Of a stretch of 64,000 nt of DNA, positions 9,311-17,008 are shown one piece after another. Made by a program: the position numbers and the translations under genes. The DNA is taken from positions 21,036 through 85,035 of the IMG/VR virus record IMGVR_UViG_3300010399_000035; one strand, given 5' to 3'. The notes beneath the pieces are model-generated. The model was not told where the DNA came from, searched no databases, and saw only the letters and a program-made list of their open reading frames with translations. This DNA comes from a virus. Numbering within the stretch: position 1 is the stretch's first letter; each line of letters starts with the position of its first letter.

Positions 9311-11713
9311 ATGACTACCACACCAGCATTACAATTAGAAAATGACTTCATTGACGGAACTTCAATATCGTTCCCGAATGGTACTCCTATACCCGCTGGA
9401 TATCTGAATCAGATATCCAATGACTTAGATACGTTCAGCCAGAGTCTCTGCGCGGCACTTGGGGCGGGGTTGTTGGCTTGGCCTTCCAATACTTCGTTCG
9501 CCCTTAGCTTAGGTACTGGGGCGAATGTGAACGTAGCTAGCGGAGCAGGAATTGCCTATTCCTCGGCCCATGGCGCATGGGTACCTCTACGCAGCGCGTC
9601 CGGGCGTTCGAATGCGGTGGCAGGTGGTATCCCCGCTGGTACTTGGTTCCTCTTCGCTGCGGCCGGATTCTCCAGCACACCTACGCTGGACTCCATGCAG
9701 AGTGGGTATAACACTATTGCCTACGGTGCCACAGCGGTGATGGACGGCGGAATACTACTTGCCAAGGCAGTCTCTACTGGGAGTGCCATAACAACATTGA
9801 CGGACATGCGCGATCAATCTAGGTTGGTGCCCTGGGATCCGTTCGGTATGGACCCGAATACTTCTACTGGTCTGGTTTTTGGTACTAAGAAAGGTGTAAC
9901 TAAAGACAGTAGTAGCGTGTACCACTTAGTAGCCGCCACTACCTCCACCCTAGCTGCCAGCACCGCGAATCAGTTCCTGCAGGTGAACCCAGCTAACGGA
10001 GCACTCTCCGTCACCACCACGCCCAACAACGCCTACGTATCGCTCTGGAGTTTTGACACTGATGGCGCTAACATTACGAGGGCGGATAGACTCTTCCCCG
10101 CAGCACAAATTGGTGGGGCTGCTGGAGTCGCCACCCTAGGTACCACCGCACCAGTTACAAACACGGGCACTTCAACCAACCCAGTAGTAGCCTTGACTGC
10201 TGGTGGAGTCGACGATAGCTTCCTAGGCAACCGTACTATTGACCAGACGCAAGTTCCGGCTACGGATACCGACACGCCCACGAAGTTGCTGTCTTACCTG
10301 GCGAACCGGATTAAACATATCACCAACAAGGCCAACTGGAAGACGGATGGCGACATCCAGTTAGACGCCGTGGCAACTCACGTAGCGGCAGCGGCTCCAC
10401 ACTCCGGACACTTGAAGGCGGACGGCTCCGTGGCACTGAGTGGGGCGCAATCTCTTGGTGGACATAAACTCACGAACGTTCAGGATGGTTCCTCAGCGCA
10501 GGACGCCGCTACCTACGGACAGCTGACTGCTGTAGCCGGTGGGTTCCTGCCTCGTCTAGCTGCAGTCTGCGCTGCTACAGGTAACGTGAATATCTCCAGT
10601 CCAGGGACCAACGTCTTCGATACCGTCTCAGTCAGCAATGGAGACAGCGTTGCGCTCATCAACCAAACGACTACAACCGAAAACGGTATCTATATATTCA
10701 ATGGCAATTCGTCCGCCATGACGCGTCGTTCGGACTTGGATAGCTCTGGAGAGCTCGTGCCTGGCATCCGGGTACCGGTTAGCAGTGGGGCCACGTACGG
10801 TCACAAAGCCATCTATATCTACTCCGCTGGCACAATGGGTACGGACCCGATCCTCTGGACAATAGATGCTTCCAATGCGGGCGGGGAAGCGAACACTGCT
10901 TCCAGCCAAGGCTCAGGACAATCTCTCTTCTACCAGAAGAGCGGAGTTGACCTTCAGTTCTATGGGATTGCTGCGGCAGACAGTACGGTTGCAGTAGCGT
11001 TGGATGGCACCAATAAGAACGTGACAGTGGGTGTGAACCAAGCGAACCTGGACGTGGCGAACTTCACCAATCCAGTCGGGCCAACCAAGGGTGGAACCGG
11101 GCTGAGCGCGTTCGGCATCGGCAGCTTCCTGATTGCCACGGCAGCAAACGTATGGAGCGCGCTCGCAGGGAACACCACTACAACGCGCAAATTCCCGGTT
11201 AGTGTAGGGGTAGCTGGAGTAGCGACCGCACCTTTTCTGGACACGATTCAGCCGGGTGACCTACCTGTCATGGGGGCCAGCGGGGGAAGCCACGCACCAG
11301 GGGCCGCGCCCGATCCGGGGGCTACTGCGGGAGCGGTGCGCTTCCTATGTGAAGACGCAACTTATAAGATTCCTGGAGCCGCGACCACGCCAGCAGCCGT
11401 GCCGCTTACAGATGCTGCTACAATTGCTACCGACGCGTCTACTGGAGTCGTGTTCTTCGTGTCCAGTGCAGTAGACCGCACCATGGGCGTACCAACAAAT
11501 GCTGCGGTTGGAATAGCCTACAATTGGTTCTGGAAGAATACGGATAGCTCCGCACATACACTAACTCTAACGACCAGCGGAGCAGGCAGCTTCCGCTATG
11601 GGAACAATGTAACAGTACTCCCTTCGGTACCAGCCGGCAAACTGCTCCGCTTTACTGCAATGTTAGATCCAATAGATGGCAAGTTGGGCGTATCGGCTTA
11701 CGATATTTTCTAA
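9311..11713 (+). CDS. Tail fibre protein
   Basis: 800 residues rich in Thr, Ser, Ala and Gly, with an N-terminal adaptor-like part (ENDFIDGTSISFPNGTPIPAGYLNQI) and a long repetitive shaft. The segment near 335-410 (SYLANRIKHITNKANW, LGGHKLTNVQDGSSAQDAATYGQL) is a pattern common in phage side-fibre shafts. The C-terminal 120 residues form a more compact beta region likely to be the tip. The start follows AGGATACCATA. The role would be host-surface recognition. Confidence 0.75.
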   Translation: MTTTPALQLENDFIDGTSISFPNGTPIPAGYLNQISNDLDTFSQSLCAALGAGLLAWPSNTSFALSLGTGANVNVASGAGIAYSSAHGAWVPLRSASGRSNAVAGGIPAGTWFLFAAAGFSSTPTLDSMQSGYNTIAYGATAVMDGGILLAKAVSTGSAITTLTDMRDQSRLVPWDPFGMDPNTSTGLVFGTKKGVTKDSSSVYHLVAATTSTLAASTANQFLQVNPANGALSVTTTPNNAYVSLWSFDTDGANITRADRLFPAAQIGGAAGVATLGTTAPVTNTGTSTNPVVALTAGGVDDSFLGNRTIDQTQVPATDTDTPTKLLSYLANRIKHITNKANWKTDGDIQLDAVATHVAAAAPHSGHLKADGSVALSGAQSLGGHKLTNVQDGSSAQDAATYGQLTAVAGGFLPRLAAVCAATGNVNISSPGTNVFDTVSVSNGDSVALINQTTTTENGIYIFNGNSSAMTRRSDLDSSGELVPGIRVPVSSGATYGHKAIYIYSAGTMGTDPILWTIDASNAGGEANTASSQGSGQSLFYQKSGVDLQFYGIAAADSTVAVALDGTNKNVTVGVNQANLDVANFTNPVGPTKGGTGLSAFGIGSFLIATAANVWSALAGNTTTTRKFPVSVGVAGVATAPFLDTIQPGDLPVMGASGGSHAPGAAPDPGATAGAVRFLCEDATYKIPGAATTPAAVPLTDAATIATDASTGVVFFVSSAVDRTMGVPTNAAVGIAYNWFWKNTDSSAHTLTLTTSGAGSFRYGNNVTVLPSVPAGKLLRFTAMLDPIDGKLGVSAYDIF

Positions 11714-11720
11714 GGATACC

Positions 11721-12056
11721 ATGCCAAACTACGTAGTAAGCGGAGCAGGGGATGCGGGATATAACGGTACCTACATTGATATAGGAGTAGCCTACCCAGG
11801 TTTCACTCCATATGTTGTCTACCAGTTGGACAGCACTCACTTCCTGTTCAATTCCAGCGGATTCTGGTATCTGTCTTCCTCGGTGGATAGCGCTGGTATC
11901 AGCGGAAACACCCATTACTACCAGAGCGATGGCGGCAACCCATCAGTAGTAATACTTGGACCCTACGTGAATGCAGGCGGTATGACAAATCCTGCACCCA
12001 CCGTTGCCGTCGCGGGGGCTGCAACCCACACAGGTGACATGTTCCTTGGCGGATAG
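11721..12056 (+). CDS. Small fibre-associated protein
   Basis: 111 residues; ATG at 11721 chosen because AAGGA lies 7 bp upstream and the previous gene stops 8 bp before. Rich in Gly, Tyr, Ser and Val with alternating strands (YNGTYIDIGVAYPGFTPYVV), as in receptor-binding tips or fibre chaperone-like partners. It is the last plus-strand tail gene before the terminator. Confidence 0.65.
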   Translation: MPNYVVSGAGDAGYNGTYIDIGVAYPGFTPYVVYQLDSTHFLFNSSGFWYLSSSVDSAGISGNTHYYQSDGGNPSVVILGPYVNAGGMTNPAPTVAVAGAATHTGDMFLGG

Positions 12057-12106
12057 AGGAGATCTCTCCCAGAAGATGGGGCCATTCTTTGGAGAGGGTC
12101 CTCCGC
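12057..12106. repeat. Full palindromic form of the dispersed repeat
   Basis: Begins immediately after the TAG of the preceding gene: a perfect left arm (GGAGATCTCTCCCAGAAGATGG) read in two parts around a short centre, then a degenerate right arm ending in CTCCGC. Confidence 0.9.
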
Positions 12107-12159
12107 TGTTGGTGCTCTGTTCGGCCGTAGCCCGCTTGGGCCGACGACGGGCCGCTCGA

Positions 12160-12211
12160 CCAAAACCGGCGAGCCCACTTGGGTGGTTGGGCGTGAACTC
12201 GGCGGTTTTGG
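12160..12211. repeat. 14-bp inverted repeat between convergent gene blocks
   Basis: CCAAAACCGGCGAG at 12160-12173 pairs with CTCGGCGGTTTTGG at 12198-12211 with one mismatch, leaving a 24-nt loop. There is no run of T after it on either side, so it is not a clear terminator. Confidence 0.5.
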
Positions 12212-12237
12212 AAGCGGAAGCGACAGCCATTAGAGTA

Positions 12238-12272
12238 GCGATAGAGCAGCAAAGCCGCTCTATCGCTGTTTT
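12238..12272 (+). terminator. Intrinsic terminator of the tail operon
   Basis: A 10-bp perfect stem (GCGATAGAGC with GCTCTATCGC) and a 7-nt loop, followed by TGTTTT on the plus strand. It overlaps the last codons of the facing minus-strand gene, a compact end to two converging units. Confidence 0.8.
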
Positions 12273-12469
12273 ACGTTTGCGGCGTCTACACGTTCCACTA
12301 AACGCAGATCTTCCTCGGGGAAGCGGACTTTCCAGTCTACGTTATACCCCGCCAATCGCACAGTCAGCCCACCGTGCTCGCCATGAACAGCAGAAACTTC
12401 GCCAACGTCCCCATGGACCTCAGAATGGTCCAGCACTTGTACCATATCTCCAACTTCGAATTTGCTCAT
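12260..12469 (-). CDS. Small KOW/SH3-like protein
   Basis: 69 residues with FEVGDMVQVLDHSEVHGDVGEV near the start, the look of a KOW or small SH3 barrel, then charged residues. The stop lies inside the terminator of the tail operon. GGGGT precedes the start. Such small barrels are common in phage early regions; the function is unknown. Confidence 0.65.
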   Translation of the reverse strand: MSKFEVGDMVQVLDHSEVHGDVGEVSAVHGEHGGLTVRLAGYNVDWKVRFPEEDLRLVERVDAANVKQR

Positions 12470-12485
12470 TATATACCCCGCAAGC

Positions 12486-13238
12486 TTACTCTATGTAGGC
12501 GGCTTCCCCGAAGGCTTGCGCCATGTACGGTGGAACGCCGTTGCCTATAGCACGATATAGCTCAATCTCCCACTTGGTATATGAGCCTTCGAACCACGTA
12601 GGTTTCCTGTACCACTGCTTGGGAATCTCGAAGCCCATGTAGTAGGCGCACTCTTCAAGAGTAGGTTTGCGGCCGAACCAACGAGAAGCACGGCGACCGT
12701 CGGTAGCGCACCCCTTATACTCCGTAGCGCCAATTCCAGGACAGAGATCGTATTCGTGATAGTATCGCTTGTAAGGCCTATGAACCTGTGGCTCTGGATA
12801 CCTACCCCCAATGATACGGTTCCGGCACATGTTGGGCGTTGGGAGGAATTGAGCAGCGTTGTAGGCTCTACCCCATGTATTGCCGCTCTTGTGCTGTGTA
12901 GTCACGTTCTCTACCCAAAGAAGTGGATGCGGAAGCTGAAGCGAATACTCCAATAGGTCCGTCATATCTCGCGTGAAGGCTATCCCAGCAAAGTCACCTG
13001 TAGGAACTCCGGCTGTTCGCGATGATGAACGCCACTGACAAGGCGGGGAGGCCCAAATTCCTTCGTATCCCGATAGGTCTTGATCCAGCACATCCCCAAT
13101 AATACACTCGCCAGCGCCAACGAATGTAGAAAGGTAGTGGGCGATCGGGTTGAGTTCAATACCTACACAGAAGTGGCCAGCCCACTCCAAACCTTGGCGA
13201 GCCAGCCCAGCGCCGTCGAAGAGAACCGCTATTTTCAT
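12486..13238 (-). CDS. DNA (cytosine-5) methyltransferase
   Basis: 250 residues with the family motifs in order: I (LFDGAGLARQGLEWAG, about 6-21), IV with the catalytic Cys67 (ASPPCQW), VI (LLWVENV), VIII (RNRIIGG) and X (YRAIGNGVPPYMAQAFGE). It would transfer a methyl group from S-adenosylmethionine to C5 of cytosine, probably to protect phage DNA from host restriction. The target-recognition part is short. No restriction enzyme gene is next to it. Motif I has FDGAGL in place of the more usual FAGIGG. Confidence 0.9.
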   Translation of the reverse strand: MKIAVLFDGAGLARQGLEWAGHFCVGIELNPIAHYLSTFVGAGECIIGDVLDQDLSGYEGIWASPPCQWRSSSRTAGVPTGDFAGIAFTRDMTDLLEYSLQLPHPLLWVENVTTQHKSGNTWGRAYNAAQFLPTPNMCRNRIIGGRYPEPQVHRPYKRYYHEYDLCPGIGATEYKGCATDGRRASRWFGRKPTLEECAYYMGFEIPKQWYRKPTWFEGSYTKWEIELYRAIGNGVPPYMAQAFGEAAYIE

Positions 13239-13240
13239 AC

Positions 13241-13507
13241 TTAAGTAAGGATCAGTCGGTTAACCAATTCAATGATTCGGTTAGCGTCGGTACAGTCGGG
13301 GCCATCTACTGCGAAGTTCCACACTATGGATTCCTCTGGCAGGAGTTCGTTGGCATCCAGCCGGTCGTGGAGGCACGAGAATGGTGTATTCGCAGACTCT
13401 CCCGCATTTGTACGGCGGATAGACTCTTCTCGCGCGTATTGCCGATCAGAGTCAGATAGCGACGCGTAGATGGCGTTCGCGGCAGCTTGGATTTCTTTCA
13501 GGGTCAT
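13241..13507 (-). CDS. Unknown 88-residue protein
   Basis: Starts MTLKEIQAAANAIYASLSDS, overlapping by ATGA the stop of the upstream small gene, and ends 2 bp before the methyltransferase start. Helical N-terminus and an acidic, helical C-terminus. No family recognised. Confidence 0.7.
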   Translation of the reverse strand: MTLKEIQAAANAIYASLSDSDRQYAREESIRRTNAGESANTPFSCLHDRLDANELLPEESIVWNFAVDGPDCTDANRIIELVNRLILT

Positions 13508-13656
13508 GAGAGCACCTGCTTGCTTTTGGCGAACAAAACGAACATCATGTGAGGCTCCCCAGCCTCTACTTGCTTGCGCATTTCGGATTTATCCGCTTCG
13601 CTAGCGCGTAGTTTTTCAATGACTTCAAGCGCACGTTCCTTGGTGAATGGCTTCAT
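13504..13656 (-). CDS. Small helical protein, 50 residues
   Basis: MKPFTKERALEVIEKLRASE starts the frame; GGGAG lies 10 bp before the ATG and the stop overlaps the next start (ATGA). Charged, helical, one exposed hydrophobic C-terminus (HMMFVLFAKSKQ). First gene after the promoter at 13698. Confidence 0.75.
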   Translation of the reverse strand: MKPFTKERALEVIEKLRASEADKSEMRKQVEAGEPHMMFVLFAKSKQVLS

Positions 13657-13697
13657 TGATTTGGAGCTCCCGAACAGTTATTCGACCGTCACCAATC

Positions 13698-13724
13698 ATT
13701 ATAACCGATCAACACTCGTTTGAG
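13698..13724 (-). promoter_or_regulatory. Phage promoter P1
   Basis: On the minus strand CTCAAA, 15 nt, TATAAT, with GATCGG just before the -10 box and an A/T-rich stretch (AATAATATTATTTTTT) upstream. Drives the small genes and the methyltransferase leftwards. Confidence 0.75.
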
Positions 13725-13762
13725 GGGCTTTTCCAGAAAAAATAATATTATTTTTTCAACCC

Positions 13763-13784
13763 CCTCCTCGGGAGAGAGTACTCC
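13763..13784 (-). repeat. Degenerate dispersed repeat near P1
   Basis: CTCCTCGGGAGAGAGTACTCCG keeps the GGGAGAG and CTCCG parts but lost the CAGAAGA core. It is between the primase stop and promoter P1. Confidence 0.5.
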
Positions 13785-13791
13785 GTGTGGT

Positions 13792-15948
13792 TCATTCAGC
13801 CCTCCGTACCTTCACTCTCCTAATTCCAGGCTTCGTAACAGGCGTGGCCTTCTTCAATCCAGCCGCTTCCCACAGATTCACTATATGGTCCGTAGCCCCA
13901 TATAAGTAACGCGGAGCGCCCCGCCCAAATGGATTCTCCGTGCGGGTCTTGGTGACTGCTCCCAGAAGATAGAGGTCTTCCAGTTGGTCGCGCAATGTTG
14001 AGAGGGGAATATCCAACTTCTCGCAGAGCGGTTCGATGAAGAAGTCTCCGTCATTACAGAATGCGGCCACCGCTTCCAGATTAAACCCCACGCAAGTATC
14101 CAAGGCTACGCGACTTACGATAGAGTAGTTGTCTTCGTCCAGCTTAGGTGTGTGGGACAGCAGCGAGAGCCCGTAGGTTAGCTTAGTCAATTGCTTGCCA
14201 ATGCGGGTACCCATTTCATGCTGGGGACGGTACTGCAACTTCTCTTGCCCGCCCGACCAGGCTCGGTTCACATTAGCGCGAAGGATGCCGACCAGCGAAG
14301 CCAGCGCTACAATCTTCGTGATGAGCCACTCCGGCATGGCGGGTAGCGTATACGGATCTATCTTTACCTCCACGAACCTACGTACGATGTCGTGAAGGTC
14401 CTCGCGCATGCCAATCTCTTGGCCTACGTTGCCTATGGCGGTGCGGATGGCGGCGTCCGCGTTCGGGTTGTGGCCTACTCCCTTGACCAAGTGGAACATC
14501 AAGAACCGCTCGCCAAGGGCTGCGGTTCGCTCACCGAACACGGCATGCGTCACGCCGCTGATCATGTTGAATTGGACTTCGTAGTTGCGCACCAATCCGT
14601 TGCCGTAGTGCTTGGTGACGGAACCGTCGTAGGCTCCGCGTAGGGTGCCGTAGATTTCGTCGCGTTGGGTGGCAGGCAGGTTCAGTATCTCGGTGAAGTC
14701 CTTCAACACGAATGTCTTCTTGTTCAGCCTGGGGAGCAGGGACGGATCCCCACCGCCCCGCGTAGCGAAGCCGCTAACTAGGCTATGCGCCGTCAAGGTA
14801 CTGGCGAAGTAGCAACTAGGGCAGCCGCTGAGAGGCATCAGGAGTTCCGTCTTCGCCGTCCCTGGAGGAGATACGATATGCATCCAGAGCGGATCCCCAC
14901 CGATCTGGTTCGAGAGCACCACGGCGAAGATTAGCTTAAGGCCCGTCACCATATCGTCCGACATCTTCAGGTGCTGCCGGAACACAGATAGTACTTGGTC
15001 GAAGGTTGGGCGTTCGGTGGAATCTGGGGGCGGAAGCGATTCTATATGGGCAGCTTGCTCCGCTTGTTCGTTGATTTGGGCTTCGGAGACATAGATGGTA
15101 ACTAGGGATTGGAGTTCCTGGTAGGTACCTCCGCTAACCACAAAGTCGCGGATGTCGAACTTATTAGGAAGAGAGGATGGCCACTTGACATGAAGGAAAT
15201 CTTTGGCATGTCCGGCGAGTTTGCCGGCCAAACGATCGGTGCCCTTGACTCCGCCCGCGTCATGGTCGAAGCAGCATATGACGGTCCGCCCCGACACATA
15301 CTCCGACCAACGATCCTTCCATACTCCTGCTCCGGGCACACCAATTACAACGCCTTCAGCGGAGCTCTGCTCCAGAAGATGGCGTAGGGCTATCGCATCC
15401 CATTCACCCTCGCAAACGTAGACAGGTTCGCAAGCCTTGGCTAGGTCCAGCAACGCAGCCAAGTTCCATATAGAGAGTTCCAGACCCCAGATGGACTCTA
15501 GCTTGAAGTCTTCGCCGCACCGACGAAAGTTAACGATTTTTCCGTGGCCATTGTAGATCGGGATGTACCAATGGACGCCATCGTGAACAATGCCAGTTGA
15601 TTGTAGGACTTGCGGTGGTAGGTGGCGGCTAGCGGCTAGTTCGGCTAGCCATTCGGGCACCAGACTAGAACTTAGTTCAGTCCCATTTAGTTGCGCGGTG
15701 GGAGTGGGCTGCGCGTACATGCGGTACCACTCCGCTAAGAACGTATAGGTATTACCGTTCAACCCACAGGAGCCAGCCTTGCAATCCCACTGACCCGTTG
15801 CGGCGTTGATGTACAGCTTCTTGCGTCCTCCACAAAAGAGGCAGTCGCCGTAGTATTCGTCTCCCGCATGATTATCCGCGTGATATTCGAAGCCTAATGC
15901 GATGAACGGTCTAAGTTTGGGAGGAACTTCGGATGAGCTCCTCGCCAT
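13792..15948 (-). CDS. DNA primase-AAA+ ATPase (replicative primase/helicase)
   Basis: 718 residues from the ATG at 15948, which overlaps the upstream stop as TAATG; the longer frame would run through the upstream gene. Order: CHC2-like zinc site (C36, C39, C56, C61), TOPRIM primase domain (E180 in VCEGEWDA; D228, D230 in CFDHDAGG), linker, then an AAA+ module with Walker A PPGTAKTE (361-368), Walker B FVLKDFTE (413-420) and a GERFL arginine-finger region, and a C-terminal helical domain possibly of winged-helix type. It should make primers and unwind DNA at the fork with the nearby PolA. HLLEQSSAEG (about 190-199) inside the TOPRIM domain is encoded by a dispersed repeat. Confidence 0.85.
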   Translation of the reverse strand: MARSSSEVPPKLRPFIALGFEYHADNHAGDEYYGDCLFCGGRKKLYINAATGQWDCKAGSCGLNGNTYTFLAEWYRMYAQPTPTAQLNGTELSSSLVPEWLAELAASRHLPPQVLQSTGIVHDGVHWYIPIYNGHGKIVNFRRCGEDFKLESIWGLELSIWNLAALLDLAKACEPVYVCEGEWDAIALRHLLEQSSAEGVVIGVPGAGVWKDRWSEYVSGRTVICCFDHDAGGVKGTDRLAGKLAGHAKDFLHVKWPSSLPNKFDIRDFVVSGGTYQELQSLVTIYVSEAQINEQAEQAAHIESLPPPDSTERPTFDQVLSVFRQHLKMSDDMVTGLKLIFAVVLSNQIGGDPLWMHIVSPPGTAKTELLMPLSGCPSCYFASTLTAHSLVSGFATRGGGDPSLLPRLNKKTFVLKDFTEILNLPATQRDEIYGTLRGAYDGSVTKHYGNGLVRNYEVQFNMISGVTHAVFGERTAALGERFLMFHLVKGVGHNPNADAAIRTAIGNVGQEIGMREDLHDIVRRFVEVKIDPYTLPAMPEWLITKIVALASLVGILRANVNRAWSGGQEKLQYRPQHEMGTRIGKQLTKLTYGLSLLSHTPKLDEDNYSIVSRVALDTCVGFNLEAVAAFCNDGDFFIEPLCEKLDIPLSTLRDQLEDLYLLGAVTKTRTENPFGRGAPRYLYGATDHIVNLWEAAGLKKATPVTKPGIRRVKVRRAE
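13951..13974 (+). repeat. Partial dispersed repeat inside the primase gene
   Basis: TGCTCCCAGAAGATAGAGG retains the core only; it encodes LYLLGAV on the opposite strand. May be chance. Confidence 0.35.
15359..15384 (+). repeat. Dispersed repeat inside the primase TOPRIM domain
   Basis: A clear copy (GCGGAGCTCTGCTCC then AGAAGATGGCG) antisense to the gene, translated as HLLEQSSAE between the first TOPRIM strand and the next. Confidence 0.8.
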
Positions 15949-16973
15949 TAGATAGTTGCTCCCTCCAAAAGTAGACCGCACTCGCGCAACTTGTCCAGCA
16001 GATAGGTGCCCATGCAATCGTCTACCAACTTCATAGTGGTGCCGAGTTCGTCATACGAAGAAATCCACGAAGGCTTGAGCGGCTCCGGGAAGTACATCTT
16101 GGCTCCCTCAATCCACCCTTCGCGAATCCACCGACCAAGCTGCTCAGCGGAGGGACGGTCACGGAGGGCTAGCTGGGCAAGGTCGGATAGCGTCAAGCCG
16201 GTATTCTTCTGAACTTGAACCACGCGATCATCCCATAGGGACTGCATGCGGAAGTCCTTCACGTTCGTCACCGGCAACTCTAGGCCAATGTGCTGCGCGC
16301 ACCACTTCTCGACTACATCCCTGGCCTTAGAAGCATCGCGGGTGGGGTCGTCGCGGACGGATACCCGACTGGTGAAGATCCGCACGTCGTGGCCGCTGCA
16401 AACCCACTCGCGCACCCTAGAGACCATAAGCGGGATCGGTTCGCCAATGTAGTTGATACCTTTCCAAGAATCATACTCGGCCAAGGTACCGTCGAGGTCT
16501 ACACCAATCCAACCATGCCGCTTGACCATCTCTCCCAGAAAAACCGGAGCTCCATTTTTCTGGGCAGCATTCACCGCGTACTGCTGGAGGTTATGGAGAG
16601 TGTGGTTTGGGTCAGTGGGGTGGGGTTTGGCTTCCATCCACAAATAGACATCCTTGGCTCCTTCCACTTCGCGGAGGTAGCTACAGAACTTGGCTAGGTC
16701 CAAGCTGGGGCGGACTACATTCTCAGGCTGGAGGAAGTATGGCTTGGTGAGGGCGAACATCTTCGTGGTGCCCGAAGGCGTCCACATGAGCATCTGGTGC
16801 ATGCGGTCCGAACGGACCTTGCGAATGGCGAACAAGCAGCCATCATACTGCCCGACGCCGCTGGTAATCTGGAAGCGATGGTCGGCTTCCTCGAGTTGGA
16901 TGCCTTTTGGCTGTGGGGTGGGGGCGGGCTGCGGGGTTTCGGTGGACTCGGTTGAACTAGTTGTCTGACACAT
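15948..16973 (-). CDS. Protein with HAD-type phosphatase domain
   Basis: 341 residues. A Pro/Thr-rich N-terminus (1-25), an unassigned 120-residue domain, then a HAD-like core: motif I GVDLDGTLAEYD (about 166-177), a Thr/Ser motif II in RIFTSRV, and motif III-IV KDFRMQSLWDDRV. The core resembles polynucleotide kinase or 5'-nucleotidase phosphatases. The C-terminal third is helical with PSAEQLGRWIREGW. It ends in an overlap with the primase start, so the two are coupled. End healing of DNA or RNA is one possible role; not shown. Confidence 0.7.
   Translation of the reverse strand: MCQTTSSTESTETPQPAPTPQPKGIQLEEADHRFQITSGVGQYDGCLFAIRKVRSDRMHQMLMWTPSGTTKMFALTKPYFLQPENVVRPSLDLAKFCSYLREVEGAKDVYLWMEAKPHPTDPNHTLHNLQQYAVNAAQKNGAPVFLGEMVKRHGWIGVDLDGTLAEYDSWKGINYIGEPIPLMVSRVREWVCSGHDVRIFTSRVSVRDDPTRDASKARDVVEKWCAQHIGLELPVTNVKDFRMQSLWDDRVVQVQKNTGLTLSDLAQLALRDRPSAEQLGRWIREGWIEGAKMYFPEPLKPSWISSYDELGTTMKLVDDCMGTYLLDKLRECGLLLEGATI
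16528..16565. repeat. Palindromic dispersed repeat inside the HAD gene
   Basis: TCTCCCAGAAAAA and TTTTTCTGGGCAG are inverted around CCGGAGCTCC. The gene reads through as QKNGAPVFLGEMV. The GCGGAG ends are not kept. Confidence 0.65.
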
Positions 16974-17008
16974 AAATATAGGCTCCTTCTACGGCTTATC
17001 CGACTTGG

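Noticed and set aside
12004-12498. 164-residue plus-strand frame over the tail terminator
   Set aside because: It runs through the palindromic repeat, a hairpin and the intrinsic terminator and overlaps a better minus-strand gene.
12486-13238. Restriction-modification system
   Set aside because: Only the methyltransferase is present; neighbours are unrelated small genes.
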